A DNA stretch of 61,327 nucleotides, from assembly GCF_022398475.1 (NCBI RefSeq), contig NZ_JAKEVM010000003.1, forward strand, positions 35,414 to 96,740. Direction: 5' to 3'. The DNA is from Pseudoalteromonas shioyasakiensis. Lineage in GTDB: Bacteria; Pseudomonadota; Gammaproteobacteria; Enterobacterales; Alteromonadaceae. Below are positions 10,233-18,382 of this stretch, piece by piece (the stretch's first letter is position 1; the number at the start of each line of letters is the position of its first letter). Below the pieces are notes generated by a model, which saw only the letters and a list, made by a program, of their open reading frames with translations, ran no database searches and was not told the DNA's origin. Made by a program: the position numbers and the translations under genes.

Positions 10233-10831
10233 TGAGCGTATTTTTTAGTGGCTTAATGGCCCCGTTAGATAAAAACAATGTTGATACTGACCAAATTATT
10301 CCAAAGCAGTTTTTAACGTCGACAAGCCGTGATGGTTTTGATGCGGCGCTTTTTTACGATTGGCGTTATTTAGATAACGGCGAGCCAAACCCTGAGTTTA
10401 TTTTGAACCGCCCTTGTTACCAAGGTGCGCAAATTCTTTTAACTCGCGACAATTTTGGTTGTGGTTCATCGCGTGAGCACGCGCCATGGGCATTAAAGCA
10501 ATATGGTTTTGAAGTTATCTTAGCGGAAAGCTTTGCCGATATTTTCTTTAATAACTGCGGCAATAACCAAATGCTTGCTATCGCATTACCTGCAGAAACA
10601 CTTGAGCAATTATTTGTGCTGAGTGAGCAGCATGATGATATTCATATCGAAGTTGATTTAGAAAACCAACAACTTCGTAGCGATAAGTTTGACACTATTC
10701 ACTTTGATATTCGCCATGATATTAAAGAGCGTTTATTAAGTGGCTTAGATTTTATCGGTGTGACTGAAACACTTAACAGCCAAATTGATGCTTTTGAGCA
10801 GCAACTAGCAGCAGAGCGCCCTTGGCAATAA
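10232..10831 (+). CDS. leuD: 3-isopropylmalate dehydratase small subunit
   Basis: Swivel-domain partner of LeuC. 199 aa, family length about 200. Motifs: GLMAPLDKNNVDTDQIIPKQFL at the N-terminus and the signature DNFGCGSSREHAPWAL, followed by ADIFFNNCGNNQ. The ATG overlaps the leuC stop, implying coupled translation and equal subunit supply. Last gene of the leu operon; a strong terminator begins about 20 bases after the stop. Confidence 0.97.
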   Translation: MSVFFSGLMAPLDKNNVDTDQIIPKQFLTSTSRDGFDAALFYDWRYLDNGEPNPEFILNRPCYQGAQILLTRDNFGCGSSREHAPWALKQYGFEVILAESFADIFFNNCGNNQMLAIALPAETLEQLFVLSEQHDDIHIEVDLENQQLRSDKFDTIHFDIRHDIKERLLSGLDFIGVTETLNSQIDAFEQQLAAERPWQ

Positions 10832-10854
10832 CCTGTTTTTCCATGTGAACCTAA

Positions 10855-10876
10855 ACGCGGCCAAGGCCGCGTTTTT
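10855..10876 (+). terminator. leu operon terminator
   Basis: ACGCGGCC (10855-10862), loop AA, GGCCGCGT (10865-10872) followed by TTTTT: a GC-rich 8-bp stem with T-run, directly after leuD. Confidence 0.85.
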
Positions 10877-10939
10877 ATTTGTTTCTAAAAAAGAAAGTTG
10901 CTAATTTGGTTGGTAAAATAACGAAAACAACAAATAACT

Positions 10940-11926
10940 ATGTGGCCTCTTTCTCCTAAATCTATCGGCATCTTGATGGGTGTGCTTTATGGCATCAGCG
11001 TGCGCATCTTTCTTGAAGTTAGCGAAACGTTTAATTTCGGTAGCCTCGTTACTATTTCGTTTATGTTTTTAGTGCCTGTGGCTATTGGGTTTATACGGGT
11101 ACATTTTGAATATAATCAACTGTCGCCGATGACATATGGAAGAATGGCGGTAGTCGCTTGGCAGCCTATTTTTGTGTTCTTATTTGTCAGCGTAGTAACT
11201 CTTTTAGAAGGAAGTATCTGCGTTGCAATGGCCCTCCCTGCATTTATGTTTTTTGCTAGTATTGGCGGTATGTTAGCAGGGCTATGTCATCGCCTTTGGG
11301 AAAAGAAAAGCAACAAAGCGGTGATGTCGGTAGCTTTGTTGCCGTTGATCCTTTCTCCTTTAGAGCTCAACTTTTTACACTTATCGAAAACTTACGAAGT
11401 TAAAAATGCGATTGTTATCAATGCGCCTGTTGATGTTGTGTGGCAACAATTAGCTAATGTTAGCCAAATTCATGAGGGCGAATATCCAAGTTCATTTTCG
11501 CAATTAATTGGTATTCCTAGGCCAATTCGAGCTGATATGAGTGGTGATGGGGTAGGTGCAATTAGAACCAGCCAGTGGCAGAAAAATGTTGTATTTAAAG
11601 AAGTGATAACCGAGTGGCTGCCGAATGAGAAAATGCTTTATAACTTTGAGATTGACCCTGAGTTAATTCCTGATCATGCACTTGATCAGCATGTGAAATT
11701 AGGTGGTGAATATTTTTCGCCGCTGCATGGCGGTTATGAGTTAGTTACAAGTGGTAATAATCAAACGCTGTTAAGCCTTAAAACGACGGTACTTGATAAC
11801 ACTAACTTTGGCATTTATTCACGAGTCTGGGGGGAAGTGATCTTTCAGGATTTTCACCGAGCACTTCTCAAGCTAATGAAAGATCGCGCTGAAAATGACA
11901 ACAAATTAGTTGCAAAAACAGGATGA
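10940..11926 (+). CDS. Membrane protein with C-terminal SRPBCC domain
   Basis: 328-aa protein of unknown function. Residues 5-150 contain about five hydrophobic segments (for example GILMGVLYGISVRIFLEV, LVTISFMFLVPVAIGFI, WQPIFVFLFVSVVTLL, CVAMALPAFMFFASIGGMLAGL). Residues about 155-310 look like a soluble SRPBCC/START-type ligand-binding fold: the opening KNAIVINAPVDVVWQQLANVSQI is characteristic, and LSLKTTVLDNTNFG...WGEVIFQDFHRALLKLMKDR is the expected C-terminal helix. No good ribosome binding site is seen. It stands alone between the leu terminator and a gene for an exported protein. Role unknown; a membrane-tethered lipid or hydrophobic ligand sensor is one possibility. Confidence 0.6.
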   Translation: MWPLSPKSIGILMGVLYGISVRIFLEVSETFNFGSLVTISFMFLVPVAIGFIRVHFEYNQLSPMTYGRMAVVAWQPIFVFLFVSVVTLLEGSICVAMALPAFMFFASIGGMLAGLCHRLWEKKSNKAVMSVALLPLILSPLELNFLHLSKTYEVKNAIVINAPVDVVWQQLANVSQIHEGEYPSSFSQLIGIPRPIRADMSGDGVGAIRTSQWQKNVVFKEVITEWLPNEKMLYNFEIDPELIPDHALDQHVKLGGEYFSPLHGGYELVTSGNNQTLLSLKTTVLDNTNFGIYSRVWGEVIFQDFHRALLKLMKDRAENDNKLVAKTG

Positions 11927-12016
11927 CCACTCGCTGTCTAGCAGCTTATCGTAATTGTTTTCTTTATGGCCTTTAAACCATTAGCCTAGGCTGAAATTTT
12001 ATTTAGGGAACACACC

Positions 12017-12610
12017 ATGAAATACTTAGTAGCATCGATGCTCGTGGCAGCGTCATCAGTAGCGGCTGCACGACCTGCACCATTAGTGTCAATTCCAAGC
12101 CATGATGGCTTTTTTGATAATATTGCTGCCCATTGCGGTAAAGCTTACGAAGGTAAAGTGAGCGTTGATAACGCTGCTGGTCCAAGCTCATTTGCGGGCA
12201 AAAAGTTAGTAATGCATGTACGTCGTTGTAACGAGCGTGAGTTACAAGTGCCATTTCATGTAGGTGATGATGCATCTCGTACTTGGATCATCACAAAAAC
12301 GGGCAGTGGTTTGAGTTTAAAGCATGACCATCGTCATAAAGATGGCAGCGATGATAAATCAACCATGTATGGTGGGCATACTCTTGATGCGGGTTTTGCT
12401 AACGCGCAGTCGTTCCCGGCTGATCAGTATTCAAAAGAGTTGTTTGTGAGCCAAGGTATTCCCCAATCAATGGGTAACACGTGGCAAATGTATATTTACC
12501 CTAAGCAATTTACCTATCGCTTAGTGCGTGAAGGGCGTGAATTTCGTGTTGATTTTGACTTAACTAAACCTATCACGCCGCCAAGCGCGCCGTGGGGATA
12601 TGAAGACTAG
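12017..12610 (+). CDS. Exported protein of unknown function
   Basis: 197-aa protein with a clear signal peptide (MKYLVASMLVAASSVAAA, cleavage near residue 18). The mature part is rich in His and Asp around residues 95-115 (LKHDHRHKDGSDDKSTMYGGHT), which could bind metal, and carries two Cys (in AHCGKAY and RRCNEREL) that could form a disulfide in the periplasm. AGGGA lies eight bases before the ATG. It is convergent with the next lipoprotein gene, the two stops being almost adjacent. I recognise no named family; similar small secreted proteins occur in alteromonads. Confidence 0.6.
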   Translation: MKYLVASMLVAASSVAAARPAPLVSIPSHDGFFDNIAAHCGKAYEGKVSVDNAAGPSSFAGKKLVMHVRRCNERELQVPFHVGDDASRTWIITKTGSGLSLKHDHRHKDGSDDKSTMYGGHTLDAGFANAQSFPADQYSKELFVSQGIPQSMGNTWQMYIYPKQFTYRLVREGREFRVDFDLTKPITPPSAPWGYED

Positions 12611-12612
12611 TG

Positions 12613-12978
12613 CTATTTAGCTTCGTCTTCACACTGTAAAACAACCGTTAAAGGTGGCTGATAGGCGCGTGGTTTAGTTGGAAAACGTTCATACTCCTGC
12701 ACCCCATCAGTCACTCTTAGCATAAATGGTTTGTCTCTACATAAGCGACTTGCATGGCGCAGTAAGAATACGCTTTGATTGCGAAAGTGCTTATAGTCGT
12801 CAGACTGAATTTCGAGGTGATAGCGGCCGTCGGCCAATTTAGTTTGGTAGTAATGGACTTTTTCGTCGAAGTCATAGAGCTTTTCGGTTTCGCCTTTTGC
12901 TGCCTGCGCATTACTGCACCCCGCTAACATTAAAACGGCGCTGATTAATAGTGCTTGTGTACTTCTCACTTCACTCAT
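12613..12978 (-). CDS. Small lipoprotein of unknown function
   Basis: About 121-aa lipoprotein: signal peptide with lipobox LAGC (MLAGCSNAQAAKGETEKLYDF), then a short soluble domain with two further Cys (LCRDKPF and VLQCEDEAK) that could pair. Start set at ATG 12978; a GTG at 12984 gives two more residues and has better spacing to the GGAG motif, so the start is uncertain by two codons. Ends two bases from the convergent exported protein gene. No family recognised. Confidence 0.55.
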   Translation of the reverse strand: MSEVRSTQALLISAVLMLAGCSNAQAAKGETEKLYDFDEKVHYYQTKLADGRYHLEIQSDDYKHFRNQSVFLLRHASRLCRDKPFMLRVTDGVQEYERFPTKPRAYQPPLTVVLQCEDEAK

Positions 12979-13105
12979 AAACACTTAACTCCATGTGATT
13001 AATACCTTGTTTCATTGAGATGTTGAACCTGAGTTAGCATCCATAGTCAAACTAAGGTAACGTTACGTCTTACATGTAGTCTAACACCCAAAAAGGGAAA
13101 ATGTG

Positions 13106-13552
13106 ATGCTCAATAAAATAAAACAGCTGTTTTCAGCGCTGAATGATACCCAATCTAACATTGCTGAGCATGACCTAAAAACCGCCGTTGCTGCGTTATT
13201 AATTGAGGTTATGCGTGCAGATAATGAGTTACAAGATGATGAGCAACAGACCCTGAATGAGACCTTAAAGAAGTATTTCTCGCTTAACGAGGAAGAGGTT
13301 CAAGAGTTAGTTGCAAGTGCATCGCAAAGCTTAGATGATGCAATAGATTATTTTCAGTTCTCAAAACAAGTTAATGCCCAGTGCAGTGCCGAGCAGCGTA
13401 TTGAAATCATCGAGCTGTTGTGGCGTTTAGCCTATGCAGATGGCAATTTAGATAAGCATGAAGAAATGGTTATTCGCCGCGTCGCAAGCTTGCTGTATGT
13501 AACTCATGAAGACTTTATCGCTGCTAAGCTAGCAGCGACAAAGCTAAGCTAG
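13106..13552 (+). CDS. TerB-like protein
   Basis: 148-aa all-helical protein of the TerB (tellurite resistance / COG4103) fold. The paired acidic repeats typical of TerB are seen: AALLIEVMRADNELQDDEQQTL (about 30-50) and ELLWRLAYADGNLDKHEEMVI (about 108-128), each with an Asp/Glu-rich loop that in the family binds metal. No other ter gene is nearby, so tellurite resistance is not implied. Start at ATG 13106 is preferred to GTG 13103 because of spacing to GGGA. Its TAG stop is formed at the very edge of the downstream inverted-repeat element, so the current C-terminus may have been shaped by that insertion. Confidence 0.7.
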   Translation: MLNKIKQLFSALNDTQSNIAEHDLKTAVAALLIEVMRADNELQDDEQQTLNETLKKYFSLNEEEVQELVASASQSLDDAIDYFQFSKQVNAQCSAEQRIEIIELLWRLAYADGNLDKHEEMVIRRVASLLYVTHEDFIAAKLAATKLS

Positions 13553-13816
13553 GGCGTGTTGACCTTTGTGGATTAAAATTTGTTCACTCTAGGGGCGATT
13601 TTATCGCGGCGCGAGATTTGTAACCTAGTGGGCTAAGTAAAAATCGAGCAACAAAGAGTTAATCGTCCCTAGGAAGAACCCGAAGGGCAGCGCGTGTTTG
13701 GCATTGATACTGCGTTATCGCCTATTTATGTGGAACAACCACACTACATAGGCTCTGCCTTGCCTAAATACCAAACACACTGCTGAAAAATTAATCATAA
13801 AAGGTCAACACGCCCT
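13551..13816. mobile_element. MITE-like inverted-repeat element
   Basis: About 266 bp bounded by perfect 17-bp terminal inverted repeats, AGGGCGTGTTGACCTTT (13551-13567) and its complement (13800-13816). Inside are further nested pairs: CTAGGGGCGATT (13589-13600) with AATCGTCCCTAG (13661-13672, one G-U pair) and GTGTTTGG (13694-13701) with CCAAACAC (13771-13778). No coding frame of note. This architecture is that of a non-autonomous miniature element or structured intergenic repeat. No clear target-site duplication is seen; left and right flanks are AGCT and TATA. No second copy occurs in the window. Confidence 0.6.
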
Positions 13817-13820
13817 TATA

Positions 13821-14390
13821 TTACTTATTTAATTTGCTCGCTACGCTCACAAGTTGCTGGGCAAGGCTGGCAACTTGCTCGGCTGTATCAGCATCGCTGA
13901 TGCGGCCTTGCTCATCTAATTTAGTGTGGATAGCAGGTACTGCGAGTTGATCTGCAAGTACTAAACTACCAATACCTGATAAAATATCACGCACGTGATT
14001 TAAACCACGTAAACCACCTAAACCACCCGGTGAAGATGCATAAAGTGCAGTCACTTTATTACGAAATGCAGGCACTGCGCCTTGCTCTGTACGAGAAGCC
14101 CAATCGATTGCGTTTTTAAGTGGCGCTGTAATTGAGCCATTATATTCTGGGCTTGCTAATAAAATGCCATCAGCAGCGCGAAGCTTATCTTTTAATAATT
14201 GTGCGCCAGCAGGCGTACCTTGTGCTTCAATATCTTCATCAAATAATGGTAAGTCTAAATCACTTAATTTAATCACTTCTACTTCAGCACCACTTTCGAG
14301 GGCGAAGCGTGCAGCTTCATTAATCAGTTTTTGATTAAAGCTGTCTTTACGTAGGCTGCCTGCTAGGGCAATAATTTTTGGTGCTGTCAT
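13821..14390 (-). CDS. NADPH-dependent FMN reductase family protein
   Basis: 189-aa flavodoxin-like oxidoreductase. The N-terminus KIIALAGSLRKDSFNQKL is the FMN phosphate-binding loop, and SPEYNGSITAPLKNAIDWASR is the family signature; SSPGGLGGLRGLNHVRDIL follows. Members reduce FMN, azo dyes or quinones with NAD(P)H in the cytosol; the natural substrate here is not evident. It is divergent from a LysR-type regulator, an arrangement that commonly marks regulator and target. The stop codon is only five bases from the end of the MITE-like element. Confidence 0.88.
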   Translation of the reverse strand: MTAPKIIALAGSLRKDSFNQKLINEAARFALESGAEVEVIKLSDLDLPLFDEDIEAQGTPAGAQLLKDKLRAADGILLASPEYNGSITAPLKNAIDWASRTEQGAVPAFRNKVTALYASSPGGLGGLRGLNHVRDILSGIGSLVLADQLAVPAIHTKLDEQGRISDADTAEQVASLAQQLVSVASKLNK

Positions 14391-14520
14391 GATGGCTTCC
14401 TTTTTTAAGCTTCACTATTGATATGCTCGCTGTTGATATACTCACTGTAGCAAAAAACAGCTTGCAGAAAAGCCAAATAAACGCAAAACTTATGTGCGTA
14501 TATGCACACAAGGAGCCGTT

Positions 14521-15414
14521 ATGGCGATTCAATTTGATGATTGGCAAGATGTAAAAGTCGCTTATGAGGTGGCAAGGCTCGGCACGTTAACCGCTGCTGC
14601 CGAATCGTTAGGTGTTCACCACAGCACAGTGCTTAGAAGAATCAATAATTTAGAAGATAACCTTGATGCGCGGTTATTCCACCGCCATGCCCGTGGCTAT
14701 ACAGTGACAGAAATCGGCGCTAAGTTGTTTGCGACTGCAAAATCGATTAACGCTGAACTTGAAAAACTTCACAACGATATTATTGCCGCTGATAGCCAAC
14801 TGCGAGGCAGTTTATTATTAACTACGGTTAGTGGTTTTATTGATGTGCTTAGTGATGTCTGTGAGCAGTTTCAAAGTCTGCACCCGCAAGTGCAACTCGA
14901 AGTTATTCTTGATCAAAACCGTTTACGCCTTGATCACGGTCAGGCGCACATTGCTGTGCGAGCGGGTCCTCGGCCTGATGAAGGCGACTATATTGCCCAG
15001 CATTTAGCTGAACTTTCGTCAGGGTTTTATGCCTCTAAAAGTTATATTGAAAAGTATGGCATGCCAAAGAATATTGAGCAGTTGCAACAACATAGTTTTG
15101 TTTCTGGGGTGGCTGGGTATAACGGTAAAGTGCCTTATTTTGCATGGGTTGATCAACATATTGAACCTTCGCAAATTAAGTTACGGGTGTCTGAAACATC
15201 AGAAGCTACACGGGCGATTGTTAGAGGCTTAGGAATTGGTGGTTTACAGCATGAAGTGGCAAGCCAATACCCTGATCTGCTGCCAGTGCTTCCTAAAGAG
15301 CTAAACTGGCCAACGGATCTTTGGCTGGTAACGCATCACTTGGTGCATCGCACAGCCAAAGTCCAAGCATTTAGTCAGCTTTTAAAAGCCTATTTTAAAG
15401 ATTTAAAAGCTTAA
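14521..15414 (+). CDS. LysR-family transcriptional regulator
   Basis: 297 aa. Start at ATG 14521 with AGGAG five bases before it; an in-frame GTG at 14494 is not needed. The N-terminal winged helix-turn-helix (residues about 10-65: YEVARLGTLTAAAESLGVHHSTVLRRINNLEDNLDARLFHRHARGYTVT) is typical, followed by a LysR substrate-binding domain (GSLLLTTVSGFIDVL onward). Co-inducer unknown. It is transcribed away from the FMN reductase gene over a 130-bp shared promoter region, so control of that gene plus autoregulation is likely. Its end overlaps norR, on the other strand, by four bases. Confidence 0.88.
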   Translation: MAIQFDDWQDVKVAYEVARLGTLTAAAESLGVHHSTVLRRINNLEDNLDARLFHRHARGYTVTEIGAKLFATAKSINAELEKLHNDIIAADSQLRGSLLLTTVSGFIDVLSDVCEQFQSLHPQVQLEVILDQNRLRLDHGQAHIAVRAGPRPDEGDYIAQHLAELSSGFYASKSYIEKYGMPKNIEQLQQHSFVSGVAGYNGKVPYFAWVDQHIEPSQIKLRVSETSEATRAIVRGLGIGGLQHEVASQYPDLLPVLPKELNWPTDLWLVTHHLVHRTAKVQAFSQLLKAYFKDLKA

Positions 15415-16973
15415 ACAGACTTTTTAACGCTAATGCCTAGCCGTTTGGCTAGACGCACAAGGTTGGCTCTATCAACACTTAAGCTACGTGCTGTGGCAGC
15501 CCAGTTTAGGTTATGTAGTTCAAGCTGTTGCATAATCAATTGATAACTAAAAGCGTCAGTTGCCTCTTTCAGCGATAAGCGAGTGGCTTTTTGTTCGTTA
15601 ACTGCAACAGGGCTTGGTGCGGCAACGGCGGTTTTAGCAATATCACAATGCTCAGGCTCGATTGTGACAATGCTTTGTTGCCATTGCTGTTGTTTGGCTT
15701 TGAGTGCTGCGCGACTGATCACATGTTCAAGCTCTCTCACATTGCCTGGCCAATCATATTGACGCAGTAGTAACTGTGTATCGCTACTAAGCTTAAGTTG
15801 TTTAATTGCCAATTTTTTAGATGTTTGCTCAATAAAAAAGCCTGCCAATAAAATAACATCGTTATCGCGCTCTTTTAGTGGTGCAACATACAATGGGTAA
15901 ACGCTTAAGCGGTGATAAAGGTCTGCACGAAAGCGCCCCGCAGCGACTTCTTGTTTTAAATCGCGGTTGGTTGCTGCAATCACTCTGACATCAACATAAC
16001 GGCTTTGATCTTCCCCGACGGTTTGTACTTCACCACTTTGTAATACGCGTAATAACTTACTTTGCATAGCAAGCGGAAGCTCGCCGATTTCATCTAAAAA
16101 CAGGGTACCACCATCGGCGAGTTGAAACTTACCCTGGCGAGCAGTATGTGCGCCAGTAAATGCGCCTTTACTGTGACCAAAAAACTCACTTTCGGCTAAG
16201 TTCTCTGGTAACGATGCGCAGTTTAAGTGGATCAACGGCATGTCACGGCGTTTTGAGTTTAAATGGATATTGCGCGCAACGAGTTCTTTACCTACGCCTG
16301 TATCACCTTGTATTAATACACTAAATTCTGAGGCAGCTACGAGCTGGATATCATTTTTAAGGGTCTGCATTACTTGGCTATTACCAATAATTTCGACACC
16401 TTCTCGTGTTAGTGCCTCAAGGTTAAGCTGCTGCGCAACTTGATGGTTGTGCTGTGCGTGCTGCATAAAATGCTGCAAGGTTAAGGCATGCTCAACATAA
16501 CCTGCGGCTAGCTGTTTTAGTTGATTGAGCTCGTTCATTGCTAAAGCGTCAAAGGCATGTTCATCTAAACTATCAAAGGTCAAAACACCCAATAGTTCGT
16601 TATTGTCTTTGCTGCTCAGCAGCGGCACACCCATGCAGGCATGAACAGGAAAGTCTCCATGCTGGCTTTGTAATAAACCATCGTAGGGGTCGGGTAGGCC
16701 ACAATCTTTGGCAAATTTTAGCGGTTCACTGCCACGGCATATTTCAAATAAGCGCGGATGCTCCGCTATTTTAAAGCGTCTTCCTAACGTATCGTCCGAC
16801 AACCCATGAAGGGCTACGGGCTTTAACACATCGCCTTGTTTCAATAATAAGGCAACTGCATCACATTCAAGCCAATCATTAATGCAACTCAACAGATAAC
16901 TGAAATTATGATCAACACTGCTTGCTTTGGTAAGTGCAAGTGCAACATCAAGAAGGGATTTTTTGAACGTCAT
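15411..16973 (-). CDS. norR: NO-responsive sigma-54 activator NorR
   Basis: 520-aa enhancer-binding protein: N-terminal GAF domain (about 1-160), AAA+ domain (about 190-425) with Walker A GDTGVGKE, the sigma-54 contact loop GAFTGA and FLDEIGEL, and a C-terminal Fis-type helix-turn-helix (NWAATARSLSVDRANLVRLAKRLGI). It follows E. coli NorR closely. All residues proposed to ligate the NO-sensing iron in E. coli are kept: Arg74, Arg80, Asp95, Asp98, His111 and Cys113 by count here. It is divergent from nnrS-hmp; a NorR-type site abuts its own start codon, so autoregulation is likely. Confidence 0.93.
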   Translation of the reverse strand: MTFKKSLLDVALALTKASSVDHNFSYLLSCINDWLECDAVALLLKQGDVLKPVALHGLSDDTLGRRFKIAEHPRLFEICRGSEPLKFAKDCGLPDPYDGLLQSQHGDFPVHACMGVPLLSSKDNNELLGVLTFDSLDEHAFDALAMNELNQLKQLAAGYVEHALTLQHFMQHAQHNHQVAQQLNLEALTREGVEIIGNSQVMQTLKNDIQLVAASEFSVLIQGDTGVGKELVARNIHLNSKRRDMPLIHLNCASLPENLAESEFFGHSKGAFTGAHTARQGKFQLADGGTLFLDEIGELPLAMQSKLLRVLQSGEVQTVGEDQSRYVDVRVIAATNRDLKQEVAAGRFRADLYHRLSVYPLYVAPLKERDNDVILLAGFFIEQTSKKLAIKQLKLSSDTQLLLRQYDWPGNVRELEHVISRAALKAKQQQWQQSIVTIEPEHCDIAKTAVAAPSPVAVNEQKATRLSLKEATDAFSYQLIMQQLELHNLNWAATARSLSVDRANLVRLAKRLGISVKKSV

Positions 16974-16984
16974 GTCAATTTGAC
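16974..16984. promoter_or_regulatory. NorR binding site 1
   Basis: GTCAATTTGAC matches the NorR enhancer core GTCA-N3-TGAC perfectly. It begins at the base next to the norR start codon, about 120 bp before the expected nnrS transcription start. Confidence 0.75.
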
Positions 16985-17017
16985 CTGAATATGTTTTATT
17001 GATGTTTTTAATGGTGT

Positions 17018-17028
17018 GTCATTTTGAC
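17018..17028. promoter_or_regulatory. NorR binding site 2
   Basis: GTCATTTTGAC is a second perfect GTCA-N3-TGAC core, 44 bases (about four helical turns) from site 1, so both face the same side of DNA. E. coli has three such sites; a third is not clear here. Confidence 0.75.
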
Positions 17029-17081
17029 TTATTTATCAAGCGTCCAAATTTAATACATTGATATTTAATGACTTTTGTTTT

Positions 17082-17097
17082 TGGCTCGAACTGTGCA
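17082..17097 (+). promoter_or_regulatory. Sigma-54 promoter of nnrS-hmp
   Basis: TGGCTCGAACTGTGCA has GG and GC exactly at the -24 and -12 spacing of the sigma-54 consensus (TGGCAC-N5-TTGCA). It lies downstream of two NorR sites and about 33 bases before the nnrS ATG. Confidence 0.75.
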
Positions 17098-17129
17098 ATA
17101 GCTAGGGAAATTAAACGCTGAGAGCACTA

Positions 17130-18362
17130 ATGAAAGTCATTAATTTAACTGAACCTATGCCAACTAAGATCAAATTTTATCAACTCAGCCAGTGGCCGTT
17201 ATGGGCATTAGCATTTCGGCCTTTTTTCTTGGCGGCAGGTGCCTTAGCTGTGTTTGCAATGAGTTACTGGTTTTTAATCTTGGCGGGTTATGCACAGTGG
17301 CATCTAACAATGCCCGCAACGCTTTGGCATGCTCACGAAATGCTGTTTGGCTTTGCAGGCGTGGTTGCCATGGGCTTTTTGCTAACCGCCGCACAAACAT
17401 GGACAGGTGTGGCGAGTGTAAGTGGTATTAAGCTTTGTTTGCTGAGCATGGTTTGGCTTGCTGCAAGGCTTAGTTTTTTTATTGAGATTGCAGGGTTCGA
17501 GCAGCTAAACCTTTATATTGTTAGTGCGCTACAACTCGTTTGGTGGCTAGCTGGAATTATTATTCTAGCTGACATGCTGATACAGGCAAAAAGCAGCCAT
17601 AACTACTTATTTGTTGTCATCGCATCTTTGCTCTGTGCGCTCAATGTGATTTTTTTGAGCTTAGTTGTACTCAATAAAATGTCGCTGGCACTGGGGGTTG
17701 TTGATACCGCTGTACTTATCATGACACTGCTAGTTGGTGTTGTGGCTGGGCGAGTTGTGCCATTTTTTACCGCACGCGGCCTTAACCTAAGTGAACAAGT
17801 TAGAACCCCCGAGCTCGATAATTTAGTCGTATTTAGCTCATTTTTCGCCATTGCGTGGTTTTTTATGAGTCAGCTATTTTTTAGCGCAATGAGCACTGGT
17901 TGGGTTTTTGCTTGGCTTGCTTGTTTACATTCAGCCCGGTGTGTTTTGTGGTGGCATAAAGGCATTCTAAAAGTGCCTTTGCTATGGTCATTACATGTGG
18001 CTTATTGGGCTTTATCGGTTGGTTTAATACTCGTCGCGCTGAGCTATTTCAGCCCTATTATCTTATTCAAAGATGCGCTTCATCTGATCACTGTTGGCAC
18101 CATAGGTGTGATGATCATCGCCATGATGGTACGTGTCTCTCATGGTCACACTGGGCGCGCATTACAAGCCCCTGCGTACATTAGTTTGGCATTTGTACTC
18201 ATTGTGATAGCTGCCATTGTACGTTCGTTACTTCCTGTTTATTTAGGTCATCACCTTGCATGGCAGTTAAGTGCGTTGCTGTGGGTTGCTGGCTTTAGCT
18301 TATTTTTATTTCATTGTGCGCCCATCTTAGTGAATCGTCGTGTTGATGGTCGCCGCGGTTAA
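17130..18362 (+). CDS. nnrS: NnrS family membrane protein
   Basis: 410-aa polytopic membrane protein (about 12 hydrophobic segments) of the NnrS family, haem- and copper-containing proteins linked to nitric oxide stress. Characteristic pieces: LAFRPFFLAAGALAV, LWHAHEMLFGFAGVVAMGFLLTAAQTWTG, LVGVVAGRVVPFFTARGL and MMVRVSHGHTGR, with conserved His residues in HAHE and SHGH suitable as haem ligands. GAGAG precedes the ATG. It is first in an operon with hmp under a NorR/sigma-54 promoter, which strongly supports a nitrosative stress role. Precise biochemical activity of the family is not settled. Confidence 0.9.
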   Translation: MKVINLTEPMPTKIKFYQLSQWPLWALAFRPFFLAAGALAVFAMSYWFLILAGYAQWHLTMPATLWHAHEMLFGFAGVVAMGFLLTAAQTWTGVASVSGIKLCLLSMVWLAARLSFFIEIAGFEQLNLYIVSALQLVWWLAGIIILADMLIQAKSSHNYLFVVIASLLCALNVIFLSLVVLNKMSLALGVVDTAVLIMTLLVGVVAGRVVPFFTARGLNLSEQVRTPELDNLVVFSSFFAIAWFFMSQLFFSAMSTGWVFAWLACLHSARCVLWWHKGILKVPLLWSLHVAYWALSVGLILVALSYFSPIILFKDALHLITVGTIGVMIIAMMVRVSHGHTGRALQAPAYISLAFVLIVIAAIVRSLLPVYLGHHLAWQLSALLWVAGFSLFLFHCAPILVNRRVDGRRG

Positions 18363-18382
18363 TCTCTCCAATAGGAAAAACT

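Noticed and set aside
13106..13552. Tellurite resistance operon
   Set aside because: TerB-like gene stands alone; no terA, terC, terD or terZ nearby.
13551..13816. Remnant of an insertion sequence with transposase
   Set aside because: No frame with transposase motifs within or beside the repeat; MITE-like is the better description.
17030..17080. Third NorR site upstream of nnrS
   Set aside because: Only a half match (TTTAATGAC); no GTCA-N3-TGAC core, so not listed.
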